From Microbacterium terregens (lineage in GTDB: Bacteria; Pseudomonadota; Alphaproteobacteria; Sphingomonadales; Sphingomonadaceae): 64,000 nt of DNA. Of the stretch, positions 7,003-18,546 are shown one piece after another (positions within the stretch are counted from its first letter, which is position 1; each line of letters starts with the position of its first letter). The stretch spans positions 1 to 64,000 of the forward strand of contig NZ_BSEX01000022.1 in assembly GCF_027922045.1 (NCBI RefSeq), in the 5' to 3' direction. The notes under the pieces are model-generated. The model had not been told where the DNA came from. It was given only the letters and a program-made list of their open reading frames with translations, and did not search any database. A program made the position numbers and the translations under genes.

Positions 7003-10000
7003 TCGGCCGCATCCTCTCCCTTTCGGTCCGGATGCGATGGCTTGTCGCCGTCCTGACCCTCGTCGTCATTGGCTTTGGTTTATGGCAGATCACCAAGCTG
7101 CCGATTGACGCTGTGCCCGACGTCACCAACCGACAGGTCCAGATCAGCACATTCGCCCCGACGCTTGGGCCGGTCGACATCGAAAAGCAGGTGACGTTCC
7201 CGGTGGAAACGGCGCTGGCCGGAATCCCAGGGCTTGAGATGACCCGCTCCATCTCGCGCAACGGCTTCAGCCAGGTAACGGCGGTCTTCACCGACCGCAC
7301 CGACATTTACTTCGCGCGCCAGCAGGTGACGGAACGGCTCGCACAATCGCGCGACAGCCTGCCTTCCAACGCGCAGCCGATCCTAGCACCGCTCAGCACC
7401 GGGCTCGGCGAGATTTTCTTCTATTCGGTCGCCTTCCGTCACCCCGACGGCAAGGGCTTGAAGACGGTCGATGGGAAGCCGGGCTGGCAGTCGGACGGCA
7501 GCTATCTCACGCCCGAGGGCGAACGCCTGACCACCGAGCTGGCGAAGGCGGCATATCTCCGCACGGTGCAGGATTGGATCATCCGCCCACAGATGCGCGC
7601 CGTGCGCGGCGTCGCCGGGGTTGATTCCAACGGCGGCTATGTGAAGCAATATCTGATCGAGCCAAACCTGAACGCGCTCGTTAGCTATGGGCTGTCGGTG
7701 ACGGAGTTGGCGGACGCGATGGAGCGGGCCAATCTCTCTGCCGGCTCCAATTACGTCCGCCGTGCCGGCGAGAGCTTCCTTGTCCGCGCCGATGCTCGCC
7801 TCAAATCGATCGATGACATTCAGGAAGCCGTCGTGGCAACCCGGAACGGCGTTCCCATCCGCGTCAAGGACGTGGGCCAGGTCGTGATCGGCGGTGCGGT
7901 CCGCACCGGATCCGGCAGTCGCATGGGATCGGAAGCGGTCATCTCGACCGTGCTGATGCTGGTGGGCGACAACAGCCGCATCGTCGCGACCGATGCCGCC
8001 GAGAAGCTGACGCAGATCAACAAGGCGCTGCCGCCCGACGTGTTCGCCGAGCCGGTCTACAACCGGTCCAAGCTGGTCAACGCGACGATCGCGACGGTCG
8101 AAAAGAACCTCACAGAAGGCGCGCTGCTCGTCATCGTCGTGCTGTTCCTGCTGCTCGGCAACATCCGCGCCGCGCTCATCACCGCTGCGGTCATCCCGAT
8201 CACTATGCTGATGACGGCCGCCGGCATGAACGGGCTGGGCGTATCGGGCAACCTGATGAGCCTTGGAGCGCTCGACTTCGGGCTGATCGTCGACGGCGCC
8301 GTCATCATCGTCGAGAATGCGCTTCGCCGCCTCGCCGAGCGCCAGGAGCATGAAGGCCGGCTTCTCACCCGCGACGAGCGGATGGAGGAAACGACACTCG
8401 CGGCCAAGGAGATGGTGCGGCCGACCGTTTATGGTCAGCTCATCATCTTCCTCGTCTTCGTGCCGCTGCTCACCTTCCAGGGCGTTGAGGGCAAGACGTT
8501 CGCGCCGATGGCGATCACGTTGATGGTGGCGCTCGCCTCCGCTTTCGTCCTGTCGCTGACCTTCGTTCCCGCGATGATCGCGATCGTCGTCAAGGGCCGG
8601 GTCAGCGAGACGGAAGTGAAGCCGATCCGCTGGTTCAAGGAACGCTACGCCCCCGTGCTGGGCAGGGGCGTAGCTCGGCCGATGCCCTTCATTCTGGGCG
8701 GTGTCGGCGTGTTCGTCGCGGCAGTGCTGAGCTTTGGCTTGCTCGGCGAGGAGTTCATGCCGCAGCTCGACGAGAAGGACATAACCGTCACCAACTTCCG
8801 CGTGCCATCGGCGTCGATCGATCAGTCGACACAGATGCAGCTTCAGATCGAGAATGCATTGAAGACGCTGCCGGAGGTGGCGCTGGTCTTCTCTAAGAAC
8901 GGCAACGCCGATCTCGGCACCGATCCGATGCCGCCCAATGCGTCGGATACCTATGTGATTCCAAAGCCAGAGGACGAGTGGCCGGCGGAGGTTAAGAGCA
9001 AGGAGGACATCCTTCGCCGCATCGAGGAGCGGATGAAACCGCTGATCGGCAACCGAACAGAGATTCAGCAACCGATCCAGATGCGCTTCAACGAGCTGAT
9101 CGCCGGCGTTCGCGCCGACGTCGCGATCAAACTCTACGGCGATGACCTCGACGCGATGAGCGAACAGGCGCGGCGCATCGCTTCCGTCATGCGCACCATC
9201 CCGGGCGCTGGTGACGTGAGTGCCGAACAGACGTCCGGCGCGCCGACCTTCGACGTGCAGATCGATCGGCAAGCGGCGGGCCGTTATGGCCTGTCGGTTG
9301 AGGAGGTGGCGAACACGGTCTCGGCTGCGCTTGGCGGGCGCGAGGCCGGGTTGTTGTTCGAGGGAGACCGGCGGTTCGACGTCGTGGTCCGCCTCCCCGA
9401 TGCGCAACGGGATGACCTTGAGACACTGGGGTCGATCCCGGTGATGCTGCCCACTGCCGAGGGTCAGGTGGCGCGCTCGATCCCGCTCAGCCAGGTCGCC
9501 CGGTTCAACTACACGCAGGGGTTGAACCAGGTTAGTCGCGAGAATGGCAAGCGGATGGTGGTCGTGCAGATCAACGTCCGCGGGCGCGATCTTGGCGGGT
9601 TCGTCGACGAAGCACAGGCGAGGATCGGCCAGATGCAGCTTCCCGCCGGCATGTATACTGAGTGGGGCGGCACCTTCGAGAGCCTGCAATCGGCTCGGTT
9701 GCGCCTGCTGATCGTCGTGCCGATCTGCTTTATCGCGATCTATGCCCTGCTCTACATGGCGCTCGGCAGCTTCGTGTCGGCGGCGATCGTGTTCTCGGCG
9801 GTGCCGATGGCGCTCGCAGGGGGCGTGTTTGCGCTGCTGCTGCGCGGTATCCCCTTCTCGATCACCGCAGCGGTCGGGTTCATAGCCCTATCGGGCGTTG
9901 CCGTCCTCAACGGCCTCGTGATGATGAGTGCGATCGGAAAGTATCGCGAAGACGGTGCGGCCGACGACGATGCGATCGTGGGCGGCGCAATGGAGCGCGT

Positions 10001-10235
10001 CCGTCCGGTGCTGATGACCGCGCTGGTCGCGTCTCTTGGCTTCGTGCCGATGGCGCTTGCGACCGGCACAGGAGCAGAAGTGCAACGCCCACTCGCAACG
10101 GTCGTCATCGGGGGGCTTATAACATCGACAATCCTGACCCTTCTTGTCCTGCCAGCCATCACAGCGTTGTCCATGCGATTGAGAGGCTCAAAGGCACAAG
10201 GTTCGACTGTCGGCACCACAAAGGCCCAGATTTGA
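6999..10235 (+). CDS. czcA: heavy-metal RND pump, CzcA type (HME1-like)
   Basis: 1078-residue inner-membrane proton/cation antiporter. The TM4 signature DFGLIVDGAVIIVEN (about residues 426-440) is the HME1 form found in Zn/Co/Cd pumps, not the copper form. Other landmarks are LPIDAVPDVTNRQVQI near the N-terminus, FLLLGNIRAAL in TM2, and MRFNELIAGVRADVAIK in the pore domain. It should expel Zn, Co or Cd from the periplasm through CzcB and CzcC. No two-component regulator lies beside this operon. The large minus-strand open frame inside it is a shadow. Confidence 0.9.
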   Translation: MIGRILSLSVRMRWLVAVLTLVVIGFGLWQITKLPIDAVPDVTNRQVQISTFAPTLGPVDIEKQVTFPVETALAGIPGLEMTRSISRNGFSQVTAVFTDRTDIYFARQQVTERLAQSRDSLPSNAQPILAPLSTGLGEIFFYSVAFRHPDGKGLKTVDGKPGWQSDGSYLTPEGERLTTELAKAAYLRTVQDWIIRPQMRAVRGVAGVDSNGGYVKQYLIEPNLNALVSYGLSVTELADAMERANLSAGSNYVRRAGESFLVRADARLKSIDDIQEAVVATRNGVPIRVKDVGQVVIGGAVRTGSGSRMGSEAVISTVLMLVGDNSRIVATDAAEKLTQINKALPPDVFAEPVYNRSKLVNATIATVEKNLTEGALLVIVVLFLLLGNIRAALITAAVIPITMLMTAAGMNGLGVSGNLMSLGALDFGLIVDGAVIIVENALRRLAERQEHEGRLLTRDERMEETTLAAKEMVRPTVYGQLIIFLVFVPLLTFQGVEGKTFAPMAITLMVALASAFVLSLTFVPAMIAIVVKGRVSETEVKPIRWFKERYAPVLGRGVARPMPFILGGVGVFVAAVLSFGLLGEEFMPQLDEKDITVTNFRVPSASIDQSTQMQLQIENALKTLPEVALVFSKNGNADLGTDPMPPNASDTYVIPKPEDEWPAEVKSKEDILRRIEERMKPLIGNRTEIQQPIQMRFNELIAGVRADVAIKLYGDDLDAMSEQARRIASVMRTIPGAGDVSAEQTSGAPTFDVQIDRQAAGRYGLSVEEVANTVSAALGGREAGLLFEGDRRFDVVVRLPDAQRDDLETLGSIPVMLPTAEGQVARSIPLSQVARFNYTQGLNQVSRENGKRMVVVQINVRGRDLGGFVDEAQARIGQMQLPAGMYTEWGGTFESLQSARLRLLIVVPICFIAIYALLYMALGSFVSAAIVFSAVPMALAGGVFALLLRGIPFSITAAVGFIALSGVAVLNGLVMMSAIGKYREDGAADDDAIVGGAMERVRPVLMTALVASLGFVPMALATGTGAEVQRPLATVVIGGLITSTILTLLVLPAITALSMRLRGSKAQGSTVGTTKAQI

Positions 10236-10356
10236 GTCTACATGCGCACGTTCTGGTATCGTTGACCGGCATCAAGTTCAGTGTCGGTTCAAGTAGAAGC
10301 CCTAATATCAAATACGCCGTCGTTCGATCCTATCGTCCGATGGTAGGAGAGTAGAC

Positions 10357-10632
10357 ATGCGTAAGACATTTTGGATTGCAGCGGGGCTGCTGGCTTCGTT
10401 GGTCCCTGGTACTGCGATGGCGCAGCACCATGGTGGCCGTCATTCCACAGGTCATGGTAGCTACGGCGGACATGGACGTGTGGTCGTGTCAAATCACGGC
10501 TATGGCTATGCGCAGCCCTATTATGGTGGCGGCTATTATGCCGACTCTCCGCGATACCAGTCTCGCCACTACGTGCGCGATCGGCACTATGATCGTCATT
10601 CCCGTCCGAGGCATTACCGCCGCCATCATTGA
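10357..10632 (+). CDS. secreted His/Gly/Tyr-rich small protein
   Basis: 91 residues: a clear signal peptide (MRKTFWIAAGLLASL, cleavage after AMAQ), then a mature part made of His, Gly, Tyr and Arg, ending RHYRRHH. AGGAG stands 7 bases before the ATG. Such composition suggests a periplasmic metal-binding or structurally disordered protein. It follows czcA by 121 bp and may be transcribed separately. No family recognised. Confidence 0.65.
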   Translation: MRKTFWIAAGLLASLVPGTAMAQHHGGRHSTGHGSYGGHGRVVVSNHGYGYAQPYYGGGYYADSPRYQSRHYVRDRHYDRHSRPRHYRRHH

Positions 10633-10641
10633 CGGCGGTAA
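10614..10641. terminator. stem-loop between convergent genes
   Basis: TTACCGCCG and CGGCGGTAA form a perfect 9-bp stem with a 10-nt loop that overlaps the stop codon of the His-rich gene and precedes the end of the convergent DUF305 gene. There is no strong T-tract, so termination is likely but weakly supported. Confidence 0.45.
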
Positions 10642-10653
10642 GGCTTCGGGCCG

Positions 10654-11049
10654 CTACTTGCGGGTTTCGCGCCGGGCAAGCCACGCCCGCATCTCGGCGA
10701 TCTCGCGCCGCTGCGTCGCCACTACTTCGGCTGCAAGCCGGCGAACAGCGGGATCGCGCCCGTACCTCAATTCTATCTCGGCCATCGCGATCGCGCCTTC
10801 ATGATGGGGGATCATCGCGCGCATGAAGTCGGCGTCGGCATCACCAGTGAAGGCCACGTCCATAGCGCCATGCATCTTGGCGTTCGCGGCCCGGTAGGCT
10901 CTGGTTGCGGGCGTGTCGGCCCGCTTTCCCGCATCAGCTCCCCGGGTCACGCTCGTACCGTGTTGAGCGTGCTGTGCGCTCGCAGCAGGTGGCGTCAGTC
11001 CAGCGGCCGTTGCGACCATCAGCGCGAGCGTGCCGTTAATTCCGATCAT
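10654..11049 (-). CDS. DUF305 domain protein, secreted
   Basis: 131 residues. The signal peptide ([17 protein letters not shown], cleavage near ASAQ) is followed by a helical DUF305 domain with the conserved [17 protein letters not shown]. The HHEGA His pair is the likely metal ligand; DUF305 proteins are common in copper and other metal loci. ATG 11049 was chosen because GAAGGAA lies 5-11 bases upstream; longer in-frame starts lack this. It overlaps the upstream lipoprotein gene by 14 bp. Compare the second DUF305 protein at 48392-48784. Confidence 0.8.
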   Translation of the reverse strand: MIGINGTLALMVATAAGLTPPAASAQHAQHGTSVTRGADAGKRADTPATRAYRAANAKMHGAMDVAFTGDADADFMRAMIPHHEGAIAMAEIELRYGRDPAVRRLAAEVVATQRREIAEMRAWLARRETRK

Positions 11050-11326
11050 CACGTTCCTTCTCCAGTGTAGCATCATGTCCGCGCTGGCGTCCGGCTCTGG
11101 CCGGAGGTTGCCGGCGCGCAGCCGCATCGAGCTCGGCCACGGCCTGGGCCGCGGCCTCGCAGTCGCTGCCGGTTTCCTGGCCCCGCTCGCAGCGGGTGAC
11201 AACCAGCCTCGCCTCTTCCGCGTGGAAACGGAAATAGCCAGCATCCCGTGGTTTAATCAGTCCGCATCCAGTCAGAGCGATGGTCGCGACAGCGGCAATG
11301 AGCGCGCGTTCCTTGAGGTTTGTCAT
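11036..11326 (-). CDS. small lipoprotein, possible entry-exclusion (EexN/TrbK-like) type
   Basis: 96 residues starting [11 protein letters not shown] with a lipobox (ALTGC, Cys about residue 20). The mature part has two spaced cysteines ([19 protein letters not shown]), a layout similar to plasmid entry-exclusion lipoproteins of the EexN/TrbK group; this similarity is weak and from memory. A start at 11350 is also possible. Its 3' end overlaps the DUF305 gene, suggesting co-transcription. Confidence 0.5.
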   Translation of the reverse strand: MTNLKERALIAAVATIALTGCGLIKPRDAGYFRFHAEEARLVVTRCERGQETGSDCEAAAQAVAELDAAARRQPPARAGRQRGHDATLEKERDDRN

Positions 11327-11355
11327 TCTGTTCACCCGCTCGTTGTTCATGGAAA

Positions 11356-11706
11356 TCACAAAGCGATGCCAAAGCGCCGGAGTGCGAGAACCATCGCGAT
11401 ATAGAGCAGGACGGTCAGGCAGCATCCGGCGGCCAAGGCTGGCCAAAAGCCAATTCCGTGACGCAAAAGGACTGGTATCAGTAGGAATAGCGGCAGCGAG
11501 GGGAGTACGAACCAGAAGGTCGCCTGCGCATGGGCCGCCATGTTCATCGCATCAGGCCGGTCGTGCCACAGCCATATCATGCCAAGGACCGAGACGACCG
11601 GTAGCGACGCAATCAGCGCTCCGAACCCGGGATAGCGCTTCGCCACTTCCGACGCTGCCGCGATTAGTATGCCCGAGACGATGGCCTTGACTGCAAGATA
11701 GTACAT
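11356..11706 (-). CDS. DUF3147 family membrane protein
   Basis: 116 residues with four predicted membrane helices and little else. The opening (MYYLAVKAIVSG) and the central ASLPVVSVLGMIWLWHD are typical of DUF3147. Function unknown. It is the last gene of a minus-strand membrane-protein operon (MgtC-like, hypothetical, DedA, hypothetical, DUF3147) with short gaps or overlaps. Confidence 0.7.
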   Translation of the reverse strand: MYYLAVKAIVSGILIAAASEVAKRYPGFGALIASLPVVSVLGMIWLWHDRPDAMNMAAHAQATFWFVLPSLPLFLLIPVLLRHGIGFWPALAAGCCLTVLLYIAMVLALRRFGIAL

Positions 11707-11718
11707 AGGATGCTTCGC

Positions 11719-11952
11719 TTACCTTGTGGCGGTGGATCTTGATGATGCGGCCCAGCGCCACTTCCCCCCGTTGCGACGCCATGCGCGAAACCCGATGCGG
11801 TAAAGCCTCCCGATCCACTTGATGAGAATGAACGTGGTTCCTCGCGGGACCAGGCCAAGGGCACTGGCGTAGCGCGTGACGAAGACCAGCATCGAAGCTG
11901 CCGTAAGCCAAAGTCCGGCGGGAAAAACGGGAGACGAGCCATTGACATTCAT
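11719..11952 (-). CDS. small basic membrane-associated hypothetical protein
   Basis: 77 residues: one hydrophobic segment near the N-terminus (LWLTAASMLVFVTRY) and a strongly basic, Trp-containing C-terminus (WRRNGGKWRW). ATG 11952 overlaps the TGA of the DedA gene (ATGA), which supports both the gene and its start. No family recognised. Confidence 0.5.
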   Translation of the reverse strand: MNVNGSSPVFPAGLWLTAASMLVFVTRYASALGLVPRGTTFILIKWIGRLYRIGFRAWRRNGGKWRWAASSRSTATR

Positions 11953-12560
11953 CAATGGCGATCCCCGGATCGCCCGAAGGTCGCGACCCGCCAGAGATAC
12001 CAAATGACGGCCAGCAAGAGCACGGCGTTGCTGACCGGTTCGATGACGCTCGCCACCTGATTATAGCGTTCGCCCAGCTCGTAGCCGGCTAGCACGAGGA
12101 TCACGGTCCATATTGCCGAGCCGGCAAGCGTGGAAAGCAGGAACGGACCGAGGGGCATTCCGCTGACCCCTGCTGGCACCGAAATCAACGTCCGGACTCC
12201 CGGGACCATTCGTCCGAACAGAACCGCCCAACGGCCATAGCGGTCGAACCAGCGATCGACATGATCGATCTCGTCCGCCGTCAACGTCAGCCATCGACCG
12301 TGGCGAGAAGCAAAGCGCTTCAACCGATCGATGCCGATCCAGCGCCCGACATAGTACCATAGGATCGCTCCTGCGGCCGATCCGAGGGTGCCAGCGATAA
12401 CGACCACCCACAGCGAGCCGCGCCCCTGCGCGGCCGTGTAGCCCGCAAGGGGCAGGATCACTTCCGATGGAATCGGCGGAAAGACGTTCTCGGCCAGCAT
12501 CAGCAGGAAGACGCCAAAGCCGCCGAGTGCCGATAGGATCGATGTTATGATGTCGAACAC
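11952..12560 (-). CDS. DedA family membrane protein
   Basis: 202 residues with the DedA/VTT pattern: ENVFPPIPSEVILPLAGY (family E-x-x-x-P-x-P-x-E), then GRMVPGVRTLISVPAG with the conserved Arg and Pro of the re-entrant region. DedA proteins act in lipid carrier flipping and membrane homeostasis and affect resistance to metals, dyes and peptides. Four-base overlap with the next gene. Within a membrane-protein operon also holding MgtC-like and DUF3147 proteins. Confidence 0.88.
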   Translation of the reverse strand: MFDIITSILSALGGFGVFLLMLAENVFPPIPSEVILPLAGYTAAQGRGSLWVVVIAGTLGSAAGAILWYYVGRWIGIDRLKRFASRHGRWLTLTADEIDHVDRWFDRYGRWAVLFGRMVPGVRTLISVPAGVSGMPLGPFLLSTLAGSAIWTVILVLAGYELGERYNQVASVIEPVSNAVLLLAVIWYLWRVATFGRSGDRH

Positions 12561-12572
12561 AAGACAGCCTCG

Positions 12573-13052
12573 TCAGATGATCCAATAGAAGATGGCGCAG
12601 AACACGAGGATGAGGGCGAGGACCGATCCTACGATCGCGTTTTCCAGTCGCGGGCACTCGACGTTCCTGATCCGCGCGGCGACCTGCCAAGCGGGGCGGA
12701 TCGGACACCGCCACGACCCAGCGACAATTCGATCCAATTCCGCGTCCGACAGCCCGAAGAATGCTTTGGCTTCACGGCGCGATCGACCCGCCAGCCCCAT
12801 CACACGCAGCACCACATCGTCCCATGCGACATCGATCGCGCTCGGCCGATCGATCATCGGGCCGCGCGCGTCACCGCCTGCCCAAGAGGGAGGCAGCAGG
12901 CCGATGATCTGGTGAGGATTGCGCTCCAACAGCGTCGCCCAGCGCAGCAAGCGGTGTTGGCGGTCCCGCGCCGGGATAGTCCGCGCCGGCGCCCAACGTC
13001 GGGTGAGGGCTTGCACTGGATGTGTCCATCGGCTCGCCTGAGAGGTCGTCAT
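12573..13052 (-). CDS. hypothetical protein with C-terminal membrane anchor
   Basis: 159 residues: a basic soluble N-terminal region, a central helical part (AKAFFGLSDAELDRIVAGSW), and a C-terminal hydrophobic helix (~140-157). ATG 13052 overlaps the TGA of the MgtC-like gene (ATGA), so it is probably co-translated with it. No family recognised. A tail-anchored protein between MgtC and DedA could be a regulatory partner, which is speculation. Confidence 0.5.
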   Translation of the reverse strand: MTTSQASRWTHPVQALTRRWAPARTIPARDRQHRLLRWATLLERNPHQIIGLLPPSWAGGDARGPMIDRPSAIDVAWDDVVLRVMGLAGRSRREAKAFFGLSDAELDRIVAGSWRCPIRPAWQVAARIRNVECPRLENAIVGSVLALILVFCAIFYWII

Positions 13053-13504
13053 GGACTTGCCGGAGTACAGGCGTCGCCATTGGTAGCGCGCTTGAGCGGA
13101 CGAGAACAGCGCAGGGTCAGGAAGGTGGTGCAGCTCAGGATGAAGGCGATATCGTATAGGCCGTAGCCGACGGCCGCCCCGAGCGCGCCAGTCGCCCACA
13201 GGCTGGCCGCTGTTGCCGTACCCGAGGCTTTGCTACCCTTCTTCAGGATCGCGCCGCCCCCAATGAAACCGACGCCTGTAATCAGACCTTCGAGCAACCT
13301 GGCCTGCGCCGGGGACGTGCGGCCGAGGATCGCGATGCCTACCAGCACGAAGCCGCAACTGGCGATGGCAACCAACGGGAATGTGCGGATGCCTGCGCTA
13401 CGGGCGTCCTTCTCGCGATCCCAGCCAACCGGAAGGGCAAGCGCGTAGGCGACGGCGAGACTGATGATATGGGTGGTTATCTCCCACCATGAGCTTTGAA
13501 ACAT
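13049..13504 (-). CDS. MgtC/SapB family membrane protein
   Basis: 151 residues with about five hydrophobic segments and the MgtC signatures LALPVGWDREK (usually G-x-E-R-E) and GVGFIGGGAILKKG. It corresponds to the MgtC membrane domain without the C-terminal ACT-like domain of Salmonella MgtC. The family affects Mg limitation survival and the F-type ATPase. Probable first gene of the minus-strand membrane operon. Confidence 0.85.
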   Translation of the reverse strand: MFQSSWWEITTHIISLAVAYALALPVGWDREKDARSAGIRTFPLVAIASCGFVLVGIAILGRTSPAQARLLEGLITGVGFIGGGAILKKGSKASGTATAASLWATGALGAAVGYGLYDIAFILSCTTFLTLRCSRPLKRATNGDACTPASP

Positions 13505-13519
13505 GCCGGCCTGCCTGTT

Positions 13520-13609
13520 CTACGCGATCGCTCCAAATCGGAGGTTAAAAACGAATGTTGGGCCGAGCGCCTTGAAGGCGCTCGTGATTAAGGCGAGGAT
13601 CGTGAACAT
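13520..13609 (-). CDS. possible small hydrophobic peptide (29 aa)
   Basis: ATG 13609 to TAG 13520 encodes MFTILALITSAFKALG and a further 13 residues, a short amphipathic/hydrophobic peptide between the HAD and MgtC genes. The DNA also contains a perfect 8-bp stem (GAGCGCCT/AGGCGCTC), so this stretch may instead be a stem-loop and the frame a chance. Neither has independent support. Confidence 0.2.
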   Translation of the reverse strand: MFTILALITSAFKALGPTFVFNLRFGAIA

Positions 13610-13617
13610 CTGCGAAC

Positions 13618-14363
13618 CTACCGGTGCAGACATGCGATGATGGCGGCCACGACGGCGGCGGTTTCCGCAACGTCGCGCACCCTGACCGTGTCGAGGCCGA
13701 TCTCGACGGCGGGATAGTCATTTCCACCGGGGAAGATCGCATCGCCGATGAACAACATGCCGTCGAGCGGCACGCCGCTTTCGGCGCTCAGGCGCTTCAG
13801 GCCGTAGCCTTTGTCGACCCCTGCCCTCGTCACGTCGATCGATGTCGTACCGCCAAGATTGATCGAGAGGCCCGGCAGCACTGCGCGCAAGGTCGCCTGC
13901 AATGCAGTGCGTTTTTTCCGATCCCGGTCCCATCCCTCCTTTTCCTTCAGCGGCGCCGCCTGCCCCAGCCCCGAAAAGGTAATCTGGCTGCCGCGATCCT
14001 CGATCCGCTCGCCCCATATGCGTTCATCGGCGAGGCCGGCATCGGCCAGCGCCCGGTCGAAGGCCGCGCGGATCTTCGCCTTCTCCGCATCGTCGAACAG
14101 CTCGGCATAGACCACGCACCAAGCCCCATCGATGAAGCGATAGAGCTTGGTGCCGGTGGTCGGCATCAACCAGAGGCGGTCGAGCGCTGCGTCCGCAGGC
14201 AAGCGCGACGCGACCTGCTTTTCGAATTGTGGCCAGTCCCCGCCCGAGATCACCGCCACATCGGTAACGGCGAGCAACCGGGCGATGATCGCGGCCATAT
14301 CCTCCGATAACGGGCGTTTGCTCTCCGCGAGCGTGCCGTCGAGGTCGAAAGCGACCAGCCACT

Positions 14364-14367
<4 letters not shown>
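13618..14367 (-). CDS. HAD-IIB family phosphatase, phosphomannomutase-like
   Basis: 249 residues. Motif I FDLDGTLAES near the N-terminus, motif II around VISGGDW, the C2-type cap in the middle, conserved Lys in DKGYGLKRL, and motif IV FIGDAIFPGGND. This is the HAD-IIB arrangement related to eukaryotic-type phosphomannomutase and sugar phosphatases. ATG 14367 overlaps the stop of the P1B-4 ATPase gene, so it is coupled to a metal operon. Its substrate there is unclear. Confidence 0.8.
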
Positions 14368-16861
<2,494 letters not shown>

Positions 16862-16865
<4 letters not shown>

Positions 16866-17470
16866 GACGACCTCCTTTCGCTTTTCTTGGTTTCGGCGCG
16901 CGCGTCGCGCAGGATTTCGACACCGCCCTTGATGGCGATGATGGCGGTAGCGAAGCCGACCAGAAGGTCCGGCCAGTTGGTGCCCAGCCACAGCACCAGC
17001 ACGCCCGCGATCAGGATGCCGCCATTGGAAATGAAGTCATTGAAGCTGAAGGTGGTGGCGGCCCGTAGGTTAACGTCCGGATCCTTGAGCCGCTGGAGCA
17101 GCCGCAGGCAGAGGTAGTTTACGACGCCGGCGATCGCCGACATGACCATCATGGTCGGTCCGATCGGCTCGCTCCCCTGCACATAGCGTCGCCCGACATC
17201 GATCAGGATGCCGCCCGCAAAGATCAGCAGCATTACCCCCGATGCGATCGCGGCGCGCGTCTTCCACGTCTTACCGTGGGTCAGCGCGACGAGGCTGAGA
17301 GCGTAAACGGCGGTGTCGGACAGATTGTCGACGCCGTTGGCGATGAGCGCACTTGAATCGGCGAACGCGCCGGATACGAAAAAGCCCGCTGCGATTGCTG
17401 CGTTCAGCAGCAGCACGATCCAGAGCGTGCGACGCTCCTGCGTGCCCGCGTTGTCGTTGCTCGCATTCAT
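16862..17470 (-). CDS. cation diffusion facilitator-like transporter
   Basis: 202 residues with six hydrophobic segments. Membrane metal-site motifs are SSALIANGVDNLSD (TM2; family D-x-x-x-D) and NDFISNGG (TM5). The C-terminal cytoplasmic domain of typical CDFs is missing; the protein ends in a short basic tail. It resembles the compact CDF-type protein at 28867-29493. It overlaps both the ATPase and the ZIP-like gene by ATGA, so all three are co-translated. Confidence 0.8.
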
Positions 17471-18153
17471 CCCATGATCTCCTCGAGCGTCAGGAGGGCG
17501 AGGAACCCTACGAAGAACATCGAGCTGATGAGCGGGGTGTCAGGCTTCTCGTGCGCCTCAACCAGCAGCTCTTCCGTGACGAGGTAGAGCAGCGCCATCA
17601 GCCCAAAGCTCAGGAAGCCAGCGACCATTACCGGCGAGAGCGTGGCGACAGGAACGGCAGCGAGCGCGCCGATCGGCAGCAGCAGCGCCAAGGCCGAGAC
17701 GATCACGATGATGCGCAGGCGCGAGCGATAGGTTTCCGCCAGCTCGTTGGTCAGTGTCAGACCCAGGAAGAGCACTTCGAGTGTCAGCGCGATCGTCAGC
17801 AGAAATCCCGCCTTCTCGCCCGCGACGAACGCAAGGCCGAGCACCAGGCCATCGACCAGGATGTCGATGCCGATCGCGGCGAGCAGCGCCATCGGCCCCT
17901 TGAAGCGGGCCTCGAAAGCCTTGAGACCCAGCATCGTTACGACGCCCGCCGCCCCGCCGATCAACGTCGCGCTGGGCGAAGCCTCATGCTTGACCTGCGG
18001 CAGGATTTCAGTCGCTGCCGCCGCGAACACGACGCCGGCAGCAAGATGCTGTAGCCCCGCCACGAGGCCAGGATTTAACTTTGTGCGGCTCGCGATGATC
18101 GCGCCGATTACGACCGCCAGCACAGGCGCAAGCGTGTAAAGCAGTGCCTGCAT
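17467..18153 (-). CDS. ZIP-family-like metal transporter
   Basis: 228 residues with about eight hydrophobic helices. HLAAGVVFAAAATEILP matches the ZIP TM4 region (conserved H and E), and DILVDGLVLGLAF and TNELAETYRS occupy the following helix positions. ZIP proteins usually move Zn, Fe or Mn into the cytoplasm, so a ZIP next to exporters is unusual; it may be a ZIP-like protein with a different direction or role. ATGA overlap with the CDF gene. Confidence 0.7.
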   Translation of the reverse strand: MQALLYTLAPVLAVVIGAIIASRTKLNPGLVAGLQHLAAGVVFAAAATEILPQVKHEASPSATLIGGAAGVVTMLGLKAFEARFKGPMALLAAIGIDILVDGLVLGLAFVAGEKAGFLLTIALTLEVLFLGLTLTNELAETYRSRLRIIVIVSALALLLPIGALAAVPVATLSPVMVAGFLSFGLMALLYLVTEELLVEAHEKPDTPLISSMFFVGFLALLTLEEIMG

Positions 18154-18156
18154 ATC

Positions 18157-18546
18157 CTATGATCCCTCCGGGGTTCGGTGACAGACGTGGATTTTCCCGC
18201 GCCGCATGAAGGCGATCGCCCCGCCCGCCACGACCGCCCGTGACTGGTTGCCGCGAAATTCATCACCGGTTCGCTGGGCGCGCAGGATCTCGGTCCTGCC
18301 CTTCGGCAGCCAGGTGACGGCCATCTTCAGGCCGTCGTCGATGAAGTCGACATCGGCGCGGGTGCCGTCGTCGCAATACATGATGCGCTGCGCGATCAGC
18401 CTTGGCGTCACACGCTTGTCATGAGCCGGTTCGACAGGTTCGCTCGGAGCCGGGTTGCACGCCCCTACAATCACGCCGGTGACGAGAACGGCGCCAACGC
18501 GCGCGATCGTGAGCCCGGGCAGATGCAGCAAGGCGCGCATGCCCAT
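18157..18546 (-). CDS. lipoprotein with MliC-like domain
   Basis: 129 residues. Lipobox VIVGAC (Cys about 30), then a small beta domain: MYCDDGTRADVDF and a late Cys in KIHVCHR, the cysteine pair and strand pattern of MliC/PliC C-type lysozyme inhibitors. The FMRRGK strand replaces the usual W-x-x-G. ATG 18546 overlaps the bestrophin stop (TGATG). A second MliC-like lipoprotein is encoded at 19852-20226. Confidence 0.6.
   Translation of the reverse strand: MGMRALLHLPGLTIARVGAVLVTGVIVGACNPAPSEPVEPAHDKRVTPRLIAQRIMYCDDGTRADVDFIDDGLKMAVTWLPKGRTEILRAQRTGDEFRGNQSRAVVAGGAIAFMRRGKIHVCHRTPEGS

Noticed and set aside
7383..9689. A 768-codon minus-strand open frame inside czcA
   Set aside because: It is antisense to a full CzcA with conserved motifs, has low-complexity His/Asp/Arg composition and no recognisable domain; a GC-rich shadow frame.
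13561..13590. GAGCGCCT/AGGCGCTC hairpin as a terminator of the HAD operon
   Set aside because: It follows the HAD gene but the T-rich part is 12 bases away, so it is not a convincing rho-independent terminator.
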